64,000 nt of DNA from CBFGTV01 sp965652145 (lineage in GTDB: Bacteria; Bacillota; Clostridia; Peptostreptococcales; Natronincolaceae): the NCBI GenBank assembly GCA_965652145.1, contig CBFGTV010000001.1, positions 1 to 64,000 on the forward strand, given 5' to 3'. Below are positions 17,536 to 26,776 of the stretch, piece by piece; the first letter of the stretch is position 1; every line of letters starts with the position of its first letter. Under the pieces are notes generated by a model. That model made no database searches. It saw only the letters and a list, made by a program, of their open reading frames with translations, and was not told where the DNA came from. A program made the position numbers and the translations under genes.

Positions 17536-17675
17536 GGTTATTTTTTAATTATTAAAAAAATTGAATCAATTGACAAAAATAATAAATTCTGTAGGAGTTA
17601 GTTTTAAAAGATGATATAATATAAGGGGTTGATAACGTTTTCATTCCTGATATTACTAAATCGGAGGTGTTTGTA

Positions 17676-18863
17676 ATGGCAATTAAATATGCTAGAAGAA
17701 TGGATAATTTAAAGGCTTCAGAAATCAGGGAAATTTTAAAGCTTGTAGAGAAACCTGAGGTGATTTCCTTTGCGGGAGGACTTCCGGCGCCAGAGCTATT
17801 TCCTGTTGAAGAATTGAAACGGGTGGCCGAACTGGTCTTAGATGAATCAGGAACCCAATCTCTGCAATATAGCACCACGGAAGGATTTCCTCCGTTAAGG
17901 GAAAAGATTGCCAAGCGCATGGCCCAAACAGGAATTAAGGCTGGTGCAGAGGATATTTTGATTACCAGTGGCTCACAGCAGGGCTTGGATTTCACCGGTA
18001 AGATATTTTTAGATGAAGGGGATATTGTTGTCTGTGAGAGTCCAAGCTATTTAGGTGCCATCAATGCATTTAAATCCTATTCTCCGGAATTTGTTGAAGT
18101 CACCACCGATGAAGAAGGTATGCTGATGGATGAGCTGGAGACGGTACTATCCAGTCGAGAAAATGTGAAGCTGATTTATATTATTCCAGATTTTCAAAAT
18201 CCAACCGGAAAAACCTGGTCTGTTGAAAGGCGCAAGAAGCTGGTGGAACTGGCCAACCGTTATGATGTACCGATTATTGAAGATAACCCCTATGGAGAGC
18301 TGCGATTTGAAGGAGAAAGACCTCCCTCAGTCAAGTCTTTTGATACCGAAGGAAGAGTCGTTTATTTAGGAACCTTTTCAAAAACCTTCTGCCCCGGTCT
18401 AAGAATCGGCTGGGTATCAGCTGAGAAAGCACTGCTTCAAAAATACATTTATGTAAAGCAGGGGGCAGATCTGCATACCAACTCCATGGCCCAAAGGGAG
18501 CTGGATAAGTTCTTGGAGCTTTACGATTTAGATGATCATATTTCAAAGATCAAGGATGTTTATCGAAAAAGACGAGATGTGATGATGGAAGCAATAAAGG
18601 AATACTTCCCTGATAACTTACAATATACCTATCCGTCGGGGGGATTATTTTCATGGGTCGTTTTACCCGACCATATTGATGCAAAGAATCTGTTGGTAAA
18701 AGCCCTGGAATTAAATGTGGCCTTTGTGCCAGGAGGCTCCTTCTTTCCTAACGGAGGAAAGGAAAATACCTTTAGATTGAACTATTCCAATATGCCTGAG
18801 GAAAAAATCAAAGAGGGAATCAAACGACTGGGCACTTTATTAAAAGAAGTATTGTCCTCATAA
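17676..18863 (+). CDS. PLP-dependent aminotransferase (class I/II, MocR/LysN-like)
   Basis: 395 aa. N-terminal ARRMDNLKASEIREILK then FAGGLPAPELFP, typical of the 2-aminoadipate/aromatic aminotransferase group. PLP loop TSGSQQGLDF, DNPYGELR (Asp to the pyridine nitrogen), and GTFSKTFCPGLRIGW with the PLP lysine. Likely transfers amino groups between glutamate and 2-oxo acids; substrate not resolvable. ATG 17676 follows GGAGGT; the GTG at 17667 would overlap that site. Confidence 0.85.
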   Translation: MAIKYARRMDNLKASEIREILKLVEKPEVISFAGGLPAPELFPVEELKRVAELVLDESGTQSLQYSTTEGFPPLREKIAKRMAQTGIKAGAEDILITSGSQQGLDFTGKIFLDEGDIVVCESPSYLGAINAFKSYSPEFVEVTTDEEGMLMDELETVLSSRENVKLIYIIPDFQNPTGKTWSVERRKKLVELANRYDVPIIEDNPYGELRFEGERPPSVKSFDTEGRVVYLGTFSKTFCPGLRIGWVSAEKALLQKYIYVKQGADLHTNSMAQRELDKFLELYDLDDHISKIKDVYRKRRDVMMEAIKEYFPDNLQYTYPSGGLFSWVVLPDHIDAKNLLVKALELNVAFVPGGSFFPNGGKENTFRLNYSNMPEEKIKEGIKRLGTLLKEVLSS

Positions 18864-18867
18864 AAAA

Positions 18868-18905
18868 CACAAGGGAGAGCGGACTTAAGCCGTTCTCCCT
18901 TGTGC
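18868..18905. terminator. Strong stem-loop after the aminotransferase gene
   Basis: CACAAGGGAGAGCGG pairs with CCGTTCTCCCTTGTG (18891-18905). An A run precedes it and no T run follows, so as an intrinsic terminator it points to the minus strand; on the plus strand it may be a 3'-end or processing signal. Apart from this and the repeat at 19030 I see nothing in the 18864-19202 gap. Confidence 0.5.
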
Positions 18906-19029
18906 ATTGTAAGGGGGAGATTGGGATGAATAAATGTTAATTGTGGGGGCTATCTCAATAATAGCTTTGCCTGGATGAATTATTTCTATACATAATTTTA
19001 ATTATTTTTTTTAGTTAATTAAAAAATAA

Positions 19030-19105
19030 AAGTTGTTGAATAATACCAGTATCAATAAAATGATGGTAACCGTGAAAACAGAAAGCTGAATTGCCTATAC
19101 CGATC
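19030..19105 (+). repeat. Dispersed repeat, copy B
   Basis: The segment beginning AAGTTGTTGAATAATACC matches, in reverse orientation, the element at 51775-51864: 24 of 25 positions in the first block (one inserted base), then ATAAAATG and AGAAAGCTGAA in the same order and spacing. Looks like a partial MITE-like copy. Confidence 0.6.
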
Positions 19106-19202
19106 ATAAATAAAGCTAAATATATATGGACTAAATGGGTATATATAAAAAATTAAAAACAGGTGTATAATTTTATATAGACCAAGGGTAGGGGAGGATC
19201 AA

Positions 19203-21299
19203 ATGAAACAAAGAACATTGTTTATTAACCGGGAACTAAGCTGGTTGTCCTTTAATGATCGTGTTTTAACGGAGGCAAAGAATAGAAGCAATCCCCTTCT
19301 GGAACGATTAAAATTTTTATCAATTGTTAATTCAAATTTAGATGAGTTCTTTATGGTTAGAGTAGCCTCGCTGAAGGATCAAGTGAATGCGGGTTTTCAT
19401 AAAAAGGACCCATCGGGGCTGACACCGGGTCAGCAGTTAAAGGAAATTTCTCTTCGTGTTCATCAAATGGTGTATGATCAATATAATACACTGAATAGAA
19501 GTATACTGCCAAAGCTCCGTCAAAGGGGAATGATTATAAAAAAAATCAAGGAGCTGGATGCTGTAGAACGGGCATTTATTAAAGATTATTATAATGATCA
19601 GATATTTGCTGTTTTAACCCCCATGGCAGTTGACTCAGGAAAGCCCTTTCCATTGATCTTAAATAAAAGCTTGAATTTAGCGGTGCTGTTACAAAGCGAG
19701 GCATCAAGGAATGAATGGGTATTTGCAACGGTTCAGGTTCCTTTGGTGATACCCAGGCTAATTAAATTGCCGGGTCAGGGGGCTGCATTTGTTTTATTAG
19801 AGGATGTTATCCGCCAGGAAATACATAGCTTATTTCAAGGGAAGAAAATAATAGCCGTTATGCCCTATCGAATCACCAGAAATGCAGACTTAAGCATAGA
19901 GGAAGAAGAGGCAGAGGATCTTTTAAAGGAAATAGAAAAATCCCTTCAAAAGAGAAAATGGGCGGCGGCCGTTCGCCTTGAGGTGGGGCAAAATGCCGAT
20001 GAAAGATTGGTGGAAATCCTAAGGGCGGCCCTGGAAATTCATAGGCAAGACATCTATTATATCAATGGCCCCCTTGACTTGGGATTTTTAATGGAGCTAT
20101 ACAATTTAAAGGAATTTGAATCCCTTCGTTACCCCCAATATAGGGCGCCCCTTCCTAAGTCAATTAAAAGCTACGATAATATTTTTAAAGCAATTTCAAA
20201 AGAAGACATCCTTTTGCATCATCCCTATGAATCCTTCCAGCCAGTGGTAGATTTTATAGAAAGGGCTGCAAAGGATCCCCAGGTGTTGGCAATTAAACAG
20301 ACCTTGTATCGTGTTAGCGGTGACTCGCCTATTGTTAAGGCCCTGGCAAGGGCAGCTATTTCAGGAAAACAGGTAACGGTACTGGTGGAGCTTAAGGCCC
20401 GGTTTGACGAAGAAATCAATATACAGTGGGCTAAACAGCTTGAAAGAGCCGGGTGCCATGTTATTTATGGCCTAGTGGGGCTCAAAACCCATAGTAAAAT
20501 AACCCTGGTGGTCAGGCAGGAACAGGGTAAAATTCAGCGATATGTTCATCTGGGAACAGGAAACTATAATGATTTAACCGCCAGACTTTATACCGATATT
20601 AGCTTATTCACCTGTCATCCTCAATTTGGAGCCGATGCCACAGCCATTTTTAATTTCCTTTCTGGGTATACACGGTCTCCGGAGCTTAAGCAATGTGTAT
20701 TAGCCCCCGGAAACCTGAGGGATCAATTTCTTGCCTTAATCGATAGAGAAAAAAAGTATGCTGTCAAGGGGCTTAAGGCGGTAATCATTGCCAAAATGAA
20801 TTCCCTGGTAGATCCCGAAATCATTGAAGCCCTCTATGGAGCCTCGCAGGAGGGCGTTAAAATTCATTTAATTATTCGGGGAATTTGCTGCCTAAGGCCA
20901 GGCATAAAGGGGCTGAGTGAAAACATTACCGTAAGAAGCATTGTGGGGAGATTTTTAGAGCATAGCAGAATTTTCTACTTCTATAACAACCATCAGGAAT
21001 CGGTTTATTTGTCCAGTGCTGACTGGATGCCAAGGAACCTGGACCGTCGTGTTGAATTACTTTTCCCGGTTATGGAGGCAAAAATAAAGGAACGGATTAT
21101 ACATATGCTCCAAATTGAATTAATGGATAACGTAAGGGCAAGTATATTAAATAATGAAGGAAACTATGAAAAAATAGACAAACGAGGGAAAAAGCTGCTA
21201 GATTGCCAAGCCTATTTTTTAGCCAGGGCCTTAGAAAATGGCCTGGAGGCGGAGGGAGACCACCAATGGATTCAGCATATTCCCGAGATGAAGGGATAA
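19203..21299 (+). CDS. ppk1: Polyphosphate kinase 1
   Basis: 698 aa, full length. The N-terminal FINRELSWLSFNDRVL and LKFLSIVNSNLDEFFMVR stretches are PPK1 hallmarks. Two phospholipase-D-like catalytic halves follow, with THSKITLVVR (catalytic histidine) and HLGTGNYNDLTARLYTD. Makes long-chain polyphosphate from ATP, reversibly. ATG 19203 follows GGGGAGGA. Paired with the polyphosphatase gene 42 bp downstream. Confidence 0.95.
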   Translation: MKQRTLFINRELSWLSFNDRVLTEAKNRSNPLLERLKFLSIVNSNLDEFFMVRVASLKDQVNAGFHKKDPSGLTPGQQLKEISLRVHQMVYDQYNTLNRSILPKLRQRGMIIKKIKELDAVERAFIKDYYNDQIFAVLTPMAVDSGKPFPLILNKSLNLAVLLQSEASRNEWVFATVQVPLVIPRLIKLPGQGAAFVLLEDVIRQEIHSLFQGKKIIAVMPYRITRNADLSIEEEEAEDLLKEIEKSLQKRKWAAAVRLEVGQNADERLVEILRAALEIHRQDIYYINGPLDLGFLMELYNLKEFESLRYPQYRAPLPKSIKSYDNIFKAISKEDILLHHPYESFQPVVDFIERAAKDPQVLAIKQTLYRVSGDSPIVKALARAAISGKQVTVLVELKARFDEEINIQWAKQLERAGCHVIYGLVGLKTHSKITLVVRQEQGKIQRYVHLGTGNYNDLTARLYTDISLFTCHPQFGADATAIFNFLSGYTRSPELKQCVLAPGNLRDQFLALIDREKKYAVKGLKAVIIAKMNSLVDPEIIEALYGASQEGVKIHLIIRGICCLRPGIKGLSENITVRSIVGRFLEHSRIFYFYNNHQESVYLSSADWMPRNLDRRVELLFPVMEAKIKERIIHMLQIELMDNVRASILNNEGNYEKIDKRGKKLLDCQAYFLARALENGLEAEGDHQWIQHIPEMKG

Positions 21300-21341
21300 A
21301 GCATTCAGTAAAATTATATTGATGAAGAAGGTGATGGATAG

Positions 21342-22853
21342 GTGGGAAATAAGCTCGCCATCATAGACCTGGGTTCAAACTCTGCAAGAATGATTATTAT
21401 GAAGGTCTATGAAGATGGCTCCTATAAAATGCTTGATCAGGTAAAGGAAATGGTGAGGCTGAGTGAGGGAATGGGAGAAACAATGACCTTAAGGCCCAGG
21501 GCCATCAAGAGAACCATTGATGGCCTCAGGCTTTTTAAAAAATTAATCGAAATTCATGAAGTTGATCAGGTACGTTTGATTGCTACGGCAGCCGTTAGAA
21601 ATGCTCAAAATCAACAGTTTTTTTTAGAGAAGGTGAGGACAGAAACAGGGCTTGAATTTCAGGTTATTACAGGGGAAAGGGAGGCCTATTACGGCTATTT
21701 GGGCGTAATCAATACCATTGACATTGCCGACTGCATTATCATAGATGTGGGTGGCGCCAGCACAGAGCTGACCCTTGTTGAAAATCGACGGTTTAAAGAG
21801 TCCATTAGTTTTCCCTTCGGGGCGGTTCTCCTAAGTGAAGTATTTTTGGAAAAGGATAAAATTTCCCCTGGAAAATTAAAAAAGCTTGAGGAGTATATCC
21901 TGGAAAAGCTTAAAACTGTGCCATGGCTCAGCAAAAACTCTCATTTACCGGTGGTAGGATTGGGTGGAACGGCCAGAACCTTTGGAAAAATAGACAAGAA
22001 TCAAATCGGATTTCCCTTGTCTAGCTTACATAATTATCGCCTTGTGGCTAAGGAGGTTTATAATATTTACAGCAGGGTAGCCAAGGCAGACCTCCGTCAA
22101 AGAAGGGCCATTACAGGTATTAATAAAGAACGGGCAGACATCATTGTGGGCGGGATGGTTCCTATTAAAATGCTAATGCAGTATCTTAAGGCAAAGGAGC
22201 TAATAATCAGTGGAAATGGCCTTCGTGAAGGGGTTTTTTTTGAACAATATTTAAAATCAAAGCAAAATAGGATATTAGAGAATGTTTTGTTTCATAGTGT
22301 CAATAATACACTAAAGAACTATCATGCTAATCTTAAGCACAGCTACCATGTTCAAAAGCTTGCTCTCATGATCTTTGACCAAACAAAGGAGCTGCATCAG
22401 CTTGGAGCCGGGGAAAGAAAGCTCCTGGCTGTGGGAGCCCTGCTTCACGATATTGGCACCTATGTAGATTACTATAATTATCATAAGCATGGGTTTTACC
22501 TGGTGTTAAATTCCAGGTTAAACGGCCTTAGAAACCGGGAGCTGGTGCTTTGTGCCTTAATTGTTGCACTGCACCGAGAGCTGGAATACAAGGGGGATTG
22601 GCGACAATTTCAAATGCTAATTGATCAGAAGGATTATGAGATGATTAAAAAACTCAGCCTTTTGGTTCATATTGCAGAAAAGCTGGATCGAAGCGAGCAT
22701 GGAAGCATCGAGAAGGTGGAATGTATAATGAAAGAAGATACATTACAACTAAAGCTTAAGGCTAAAGCGCCACCAGACCTGGAAATTGCGGCTGCGTTAA
22801 AATGCAAACGGGCCTTTAAGAAGTACTTCCAAAAAAAACTGGCTATTGTATAG
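21342..22853 (+). CDS. ppx: Ppx/GppA exopolyphosphatase with C-terminal HD domain
   Basis: 503 aa. An actin-like ASKHA fold with phosphate loops IDLGSNSARM (residue 7) and DVGGASTEL (near 131), then an HD domain (about 315-500) with the HDIG motif. Splits phosphate from polyphosphate chain ends, and possibly pppGpp. GTG 21342 follows AAGGTGATGG. Forms a polyphosphate synthesis/degradation pair with ppk1. Confidence 0.9.
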   Translation: MGNKLAIIDLGSNSARMIIMKVYEDGSYKMLDQVKEMVRLSEGMGETMTLRPRAIKRTIDGLRLFKKLIEIHEVDQVRLIATAAVRNAQNQQFFLEKVRTETGLEFQVITGEREAYYGYLGVINTIDIADCIIIDVGGASTELTLVENRRFKESISFPFGAVLLSEVFLEKDKISPGKLKKLEEYILEKLKTVPWLSKNSHLPVVGLGGTARTFGKIDKNQIGFPLSSLHNYRLVAKEVYNIYSRVAKADLRQRRAITGINKERADIIVGGMVPIKMLMQYLKAKELIISGNGLREGVFFEQYLKSKQNRILENVLFHSVNNTLKNYHANLKHSYHVQKLALMIFDQTKELHQLGAGERKLLAVGALLHDIGTYVDYYNYHKHGFYLVLNSRLNGLRNRELVLCALIVALHRELEYKGDWRQFQMLIDQKDYEMIKKLSLLVHIAEKLDRSEHGSIEKVECIMKEDTLQLKLKAKAPPDLEIAAALKCKRAFKKYFQKKLAIV

Positions 22854-22867
22854 TTCAATAAAAATCA

Positions 22868-22896
22868 TTGCTTTTTAATGATACAAATGATATAAT
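22868..22896 (+). promoter_or_regulatory. Predicted sigma-A promoter of rpsF-ssb-rpsR
   Basis: TTGCTT (22868-22873), a 17-bp spacer, TATAAT (22891-22896). Confidence 0.75.
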
Positions 22897-22914
22897 TTTT
22901 TAATGTGAGAAAAT

Positions 22915-22948
22915 CTTCTCTGCCCTGTTAAAAGCAGGGCCGTCTAAG
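22915..22948 (+). promoter_or_regulatory. Probable S6:S18-binding leader of rpsF
   Basis: Stem GCCCTG (22922-22927)/CAGGGC (22935-22940), an asymmetric internal loop holding CCG, and an outer CTT/AAG pairing. This fits the known rpsF leader bound by the S6:S18 complex for autoregulation. Assignment is by structure and position only. Confidence 0.55.
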
Positions 22949-22968
22949 TCCAAAGGGAGGTGAAAATA

Positions 22969-23253
22969 ATGAACAAGTACGAATTAATGTACATTCTAAA
23001 GCCAAGCACTGAAGAGGAAAAAAGAACGCAGTTATTGGAAAAATTCAAAGGAATCGTTGAAACCAACGGTGAAATTGAAAATGTTGAGGAGTGGGGAACA
23101 AGAAAGCTTGCCTACGAAATTAACAAGATCAATGAAGGTTACTATGTATTAGTAAATTTTAATGCTGCTGCCGATATTCCAAAGGAGCTGGATAGAAACC
23201 TAAAGATTGCTGATGAAGTAATCAGACATATGATTGTCAGATTAGAAGCGTAA
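22969..23253 (+). CDS. rpsF: 30S ribosomal protein S6
   Basis: 94 aa, S6 fold, starting MNKYELMYILKPST, with RKLAYEINKINEGYYV in the middle. ATG 22969 has GGGAGG 10 bases upstream; the GTG at 22960 overlaps that site. Binds 16S rRNA with S18, encoded two genes on. Confidence 0.95.
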   Translation: MNKYELMYILKPSTEEEKRTQLLEKFKGIVETNGEIENVEEWGTRKLAYEINKINEGYYVLVNFNAAADIPKELDRNLKIADEVIRHMIVRLEA

Positions 23254-23273
23254 TTTAAAGGGGTGGAGTAACG

Positions 23274-23699
23274 ATGAACAGTGTTGTTTTAATCGGGCGG
23301 CTTGCCAGAGACCCAGAGTTACGATTTACTACCAGCGGAAAAGCAGTGGCCACCTTTAGTATTGCAGTGAATAGAACCTTTTCAAAAACAAAGGAAGCAG
23401 ATTTTTTCAATATTGTTGTATGGGGAAAAACTGCTGAAAACTGTGCTAATTACTTGGCGAAGGGACGGTTAGTAGGTATTCAGGGAAGATTGCAAAGTAG
23501 GTCATATGAAACCCAAACCGGTGAAAAACGCTATGTTACCGAGGTAATAGCTGACCAGGTAGAATTTCTTGAATGGGGAGATAGAAACCCCCAATCTCAG
23601 AATCAATCCCAGCCGGGTAAATTTAACGATTTTAACTCAACTGATATAGATTTAAATGATTTCGAAGCCATAGACGATGATGAAGATATTCCATTCTAG
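23274..23699 (+). CDS. ssb: Single-stranded DNA-binding protein
   Basis: 141 aa. OB fold beginning MNSVVLIGRLARDPELR, then a flexible Gln/Asn-rich linker and the acidic tip DDDEDIPF that recruits replication and repair partners. Classic rpsF-ssb-rpsR order. Confidence 0.96.
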   Translation: MNSVVLIGRLARDPELRFTTSGKAVATFSIAVNRTFSKTKEADFFNIVVWGKTAENCANYLAKGRLVGIQGRLQSRSYETQTGEKRYVTEVIADQVEFLEWGDRNPQSQNQSQPGKFNDFNSTDIDLNDFEAIDDDEDIPF

Positions 23700-23717
23700 T
23701 TAGAAGGAGGGAAAAGA

Positions 23718-23948
23718 ATGCTCAATAAGAGAAAGCGTAGAACAAAAAAGAAGGTTTGTTCTTTCTGTGCAGATAAAACAACCCATATTGATTATAAAGA
23801 AGTTCAAAAGCTCAAAAAGTACATTACAGAGCGTGGTAAAATTTTACCAAGAAGAATTTCTGGAAACTGTGCCATTCATCAAAGAGACTTAACTCAAGCC
23901 ATTAAGAAGGCCAGACATATGGCATTAATTCCATATACAGTAGATTAA
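23718..23948 (+). CDS. rpsR: 30S ribosomal protein S18
   Basis: 76 aa, basic. CSFCADK near residue 14 is the cysteine-containing form. The S18 core runs from YKEVQKLKKYI to ARHMALIPYT. ATG 23718 follows GAAGGAGG. Last gene of the operon. Confidence 0.96.
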   Translation: MLNKRKRRTKKKVCSFCADKTTHIDYKEVQKLKKYITERGKILPRRISGNCAIHQRDLTQAIKKARHMALIPYTVD

Positions 23949-23956
23949 TTTACCTA

Positions 23957-23982
23957 GAAGCGGTTTAGCCGCTTCTTTTTTT
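23957..23982 (+). terminator. Rho-independent terminator of the rpsF operon
   Basis: GAAGCGG (23957-23963) pairs with CCGCTTC (23969-23975), followed by eight T. Confidence 0.92.
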
Positions 23983-24046
23983 ATAAGCTATAGGAAAGCT
24001 CTCATTTTCAACAATTCAATAATATGGATTTTCCTTGTACGCGGTA

Positions 24047-24101
24047 AATAGCCCGATTATTTTCCCATTATTTAGTATAAATATGGGATAATTGGGCTAT
24101 T
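24047..24101. repeat. Long imperfect inverted repeat upstream of nrfA
   Basis: AATAGCCC (24047-24054) pairs with GGGCTATT (24094-24101), continued by GATTAT/ATAATT and CCCAT/ATGGG with a 3-base bulge: about 19 bp of stem and a 14-base loop. No T tract follows on the plus strand. Could be a MITE remnant or a structured RNA. Confidence 0.6.
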
Positions 24102-24129
24102 CTCATGATAATTATTTATTTAATGGATA

Positions 24130-24173
24130 TTGTGATTAAAATCACAACATAAAAATGGTAAATTTAGTATAAT
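24130..24173 (+). promoter_or_regulatory. CRP/FNR-type activator site and promoter of nrfA
   Basis: Perfect palindrome TTGTGAT-TAAA-ATCACAA (24130-24147) and TATAAT (24168-24173). With RNA start predicted at 24180, the palindrome centre (24138.5) is at -41.5, the class II activator position. No -35 match exists, fitting activator dependence. Confidence 0.75.
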
Positions 24174-24212
24174 AACAATGATTACCAATTGTTGTAAGGG
24201 GGAGGTGAAAAT

Positions 24213-25415
24213 ATGAAAAAAAATAAACTGGTGATCTTCTTACTTTTCTCTGTTTTTGTATTTATGGCCTGTACTCCAAGGGTCCAGGAAACAGAAATTA
24301 GCCCTGACGAAATTATGGCAGCTGATTTTTGGAAAGATACCTATTCCAATGAATATGAAAGCTACTTAAAAAATGCCGAAATGGAATCTACGACCTTTGG
24401 CGGTTCGGTGCCTGTGGACTACTTAGAGCTCTATCCGAATCTAAAGACATTATATGCAGGAATGGGGTTTAGTAAAGAATATCTTAGGGCAAGGGGGCAT
24501 GTCTATTCCCTGGAGGATGTGATTCATACGGCAAGACCTAAGCCCGGGGCCTCCTGTTTAAGCTGTAAGACGGCTGATTACCTGGAATTAATCAATGAAT
24601 ATGGTAAAGCGGTTCATGCCATGGACTTTGATGAAATCGCTGCCCAGGTAACCAATTCCATTAGCTGCTATGATTGCCACCAGAATACCCCTGGTGAAGT
24701 GGTTCTGACAAGGAGTCACCTAACAGAGGCCTTGGAGAAGGTTGAAATGGACTTTAACATGGGAGACCTGGTCTGTGCTCAATGTCATATTGAGTATTAC
24801 ATGGACCCAGAGACAAAGGAAGTTGTGGTACCATGGGAAAACGGTATCACCCTTGCCGGAATTGAAAAAGCCTATGATGATGCCGGCTACTCTGACTGGA
24901 TTCATCCTACTACAGGAACACCTTTAATCAAAATACAGCATCCAGAATTTGAAACCTATCAGGGAAGCCTGCACAGCAAGATGGGACTAAGCTGTATAGA
25001 CTGTCACATGCCCCAGGTTCAAAATGATGCAGGAGAGCTTTATCGCTCCCACCATTGGACTAGTCCGCTGAAAAACATTGAGGCTTCATGTCTGACCTGC
25101 CATAGTGAATCGGCTGAAGAACTGGTGACTAGAGTAGAGGAGATTCAACAAAGTGTTGAGGATCGAACCAACGAGGTGAGCGATATCATTGTAGAATTAA
25201 TTCATCAGCTGGAGACAGCAGTAGAAGGAGATCAATACACTGAGGCACAGCTGGATGAAATAAGGGATTGCCACAGGAAGGCACAGCTTAGATGGGATTT
25301 TGTATTTGTTGAAAACAGTACAGGTTTCCATAATCCAGAATTTACCCATCAAACCCTTGATGAGGCTCAAATGTATGCCGAAAGAGGATTAGAGCTACTG
25401 AAAGAATATCAATAA
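24213..25415 (+). CDS. nrfA: Ammonia-forming cytochrome c nitrite reductase, lipoprotein-like
   Basis: 400 aa with five heme c sites: the catalytic CLSCK (C115-K119), then CYDCH (152-156), CAQCH (188-192), CIDCH (261-265) and CLTCH (293-297). That set, with lysine at the first heme, is diagnostic of NrfA, which reduces nitrite to ammonium outside the membrane. The N-terminus ends FMAC at residue 20, a lipobox-like cleavage site, so the enzyme is probably lipid-anchored. No NrfH quinol-oxidising partner is adjacent. System II cytochrome c assembly genes follow. Confidence 0.9.
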   Translation: MKKNKLVIFLLFSVFVFMACTPRVQETEISPDEIMAADFWKDTYSNEYESYLKNAEMESTTFGGSVPVDYLELYPNLKTLYAGMGFSKEYLRARGHVYSLEDVIHTARPKPGASCLSCKTADYLELINEYGKAVHAMDFDEIAAQVTNSISCYDCHQNTPGEVVLTRSHLTEALEKVEMDFNMGDLVCAQCHIEYYMDPETKEVVVPWENGITLAGIEKAYDDAGYSDWIHPTTGTPLIKIQHPEFETYQGSLHSKMGLSCIDCHMPQVQNDAGELYRSHHWTSPLKNIEASCLTCHSESAEELVTRVEEIQQSVEDRTNEVSDIIVELIHQLETAVEGDQYTEAQLDEIRDCHRKAQLRWDFVFVENSTGFHNPEFTHQTLDEAQMYAERGLELLKEYQ

Positions 25416-25462
25416 GGGAAGGGGCTGCATATGTGGCCCCAACTCAATAAAGGAGCGTTACA

Positions 25463-26776
25463 ATGAAAAAGGAAAAGGAGCATATCCTGAAGGAAATCTG
25501 GAGCGCCTTTTATTCAATGAAATTTGGAATGATTTTATTGCTGATTATTGGGGTTGCTTCAATTGCAGGTACCATTATACCTCAAAATAACCCTTTAATA
25601 TACTATGAAAGGGAATATAATGCCTTTGTATATATGCTAATTTCTACCCTGAGTCTGCATCGGCTATACCAATCATGGTGGTTTATTGCTATGATGCTGG
25701 CACTGTCATTGAATCTAATTCTTTGCAGTATTATTCGATTTCCTGTTCTATTTAAAAGAATACGGCGGTTTCCAGCTTTAACAGACGAGATGAAAAGGGA
25801 GAATTACCTTTTTAAAAGGGAGTTTGATAAACCCATTGATGTAGAAAGGCTGTTTCGAAAGGCAGGCTTTTATCGAATAAAAAAGGAGAACACAGAATCG
25901 GGAATCTATTATTGTGGTAAAAAAAACAATCTTGGCTACCTCGGTTCCTGGCTAACCCATGTGGGGCTTCTCATTATTATATTGTCATATTTAATCGGGC
26001 AGCTTCTAGGTTTTAATACATATGTTTATGGGGTACCAGGAGTAACGGAGCCCATCGAGAAGACTGACTATTTGTTAACAATTGATGATTTTGAGATACA
26101 ATTTAGGGAAGATCATACCGTTAACCAATATATTAGCCGCATCACACTAAAAAATGAAGATGATATAGATTCCGGGCAGCTTTCGGTGAATCATCCCTAT
26201 CGGGCTAAGGACTTCAGTATTTATCAAAATGGTACCGGTTGGGCCGTAGATATGACCTTATTAAAAAATGGTGAAAAAATTGCCGAGAGGGTACTGTACC
26301 AAAATGAAATTCATGTAGATGATCATGAACGAATCGCCCTTCAATTTGTCAATTTTTATCCAGATTATATCAATACGGGTGCCATGCCGGCCACTATCAG
26401 TCCCTATAGCAATAACCCCCATCTTTTATATGTTCTCTTTTATGAAGGAATAAGAGTTGACATGAATGTAGTATCAATGAATGAGCCAATTCAGTGGGAA
26501 GAGTACAGCTTTGTGGTCAATGAGCCAAGACATTTTACCCTGCTGCAAATTGTCAGCGACCCAGGTATCGGTGGAGCTAAATTAGGAGGACTTTTGCTGC
26601 TTCATGGCATTTTATTTTCCTTTTATTTTCATCCCAAGCAGCTAAAGGTATTAAAGACGAAGGATGAAAAGACCATTATTTGGTCCGATAGCACTAAAGG
26701 GCAGCAGTTTTACATAGAAAAGCTGAGAAAAGTCATCAATACTTTTGATATAGGAGGTGCCGGAGTTGAATCTTGA
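25463..26776 (+). CDS. resB: Cytochrome c biogenesis protein ResB
   Basis: 437 aa. Four membrane segments (near residues 20, 70, 165 and 365) and a large extracytoplasmic domain. N-terminal SMKFGMILLLIIGVASIAGTIIPQ is the ResB/Ccs1 signature. Works with CcsA to attach heme to apocytochrome c outside the membrane. Overlaps ccsA by 11 bp; it serves the upstream NrfA. Confidence 0.9.
   Translation: MKKEKEHILKEIWSAFYSMKFGMILLLIIGVASIAGTIIPQNNPLIYYEREYNAFVYMLISTLSLHRLYQSWWFIAMMLALSLNLILCSIIRFPVLFKRIRRFPALTDEMKRENYLFKREFDKPIDVERLFRKAGFYRIKKENTESGIYYCGKKNNLGYLGSWLTHVGLLIIILSYLIGQLLGFNTYVYGVPGVTEPIEKTDYLLTIDDFEIQFREDHTVNQYISRITLKNEDDIDSGQLSVNHPYRAKDFSIYQNGTGWAVDMTLLKNGEKIAERVLYQNEIHVDDHERIALQFVNFYPDYINTGAMPATISPYSNNPHLLYVLFYEGIRVDMNVVSMNEPIQWEEYSFVVNEPRHFTLLQIVSDPGIGGAKLGGLLLLHGILFSFYFHPKQLKVLKTKDEKTIIWSDSTKGQQFYIEKLRKVINTFDIGGAGVES

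Noticed and set aside
17570..17620. TTGACA (17570) and TATAAT (17615) as an aminotransferase promoter
   Set aside because: They are 39 bp apart, too far to act together; neither has a proper partner.
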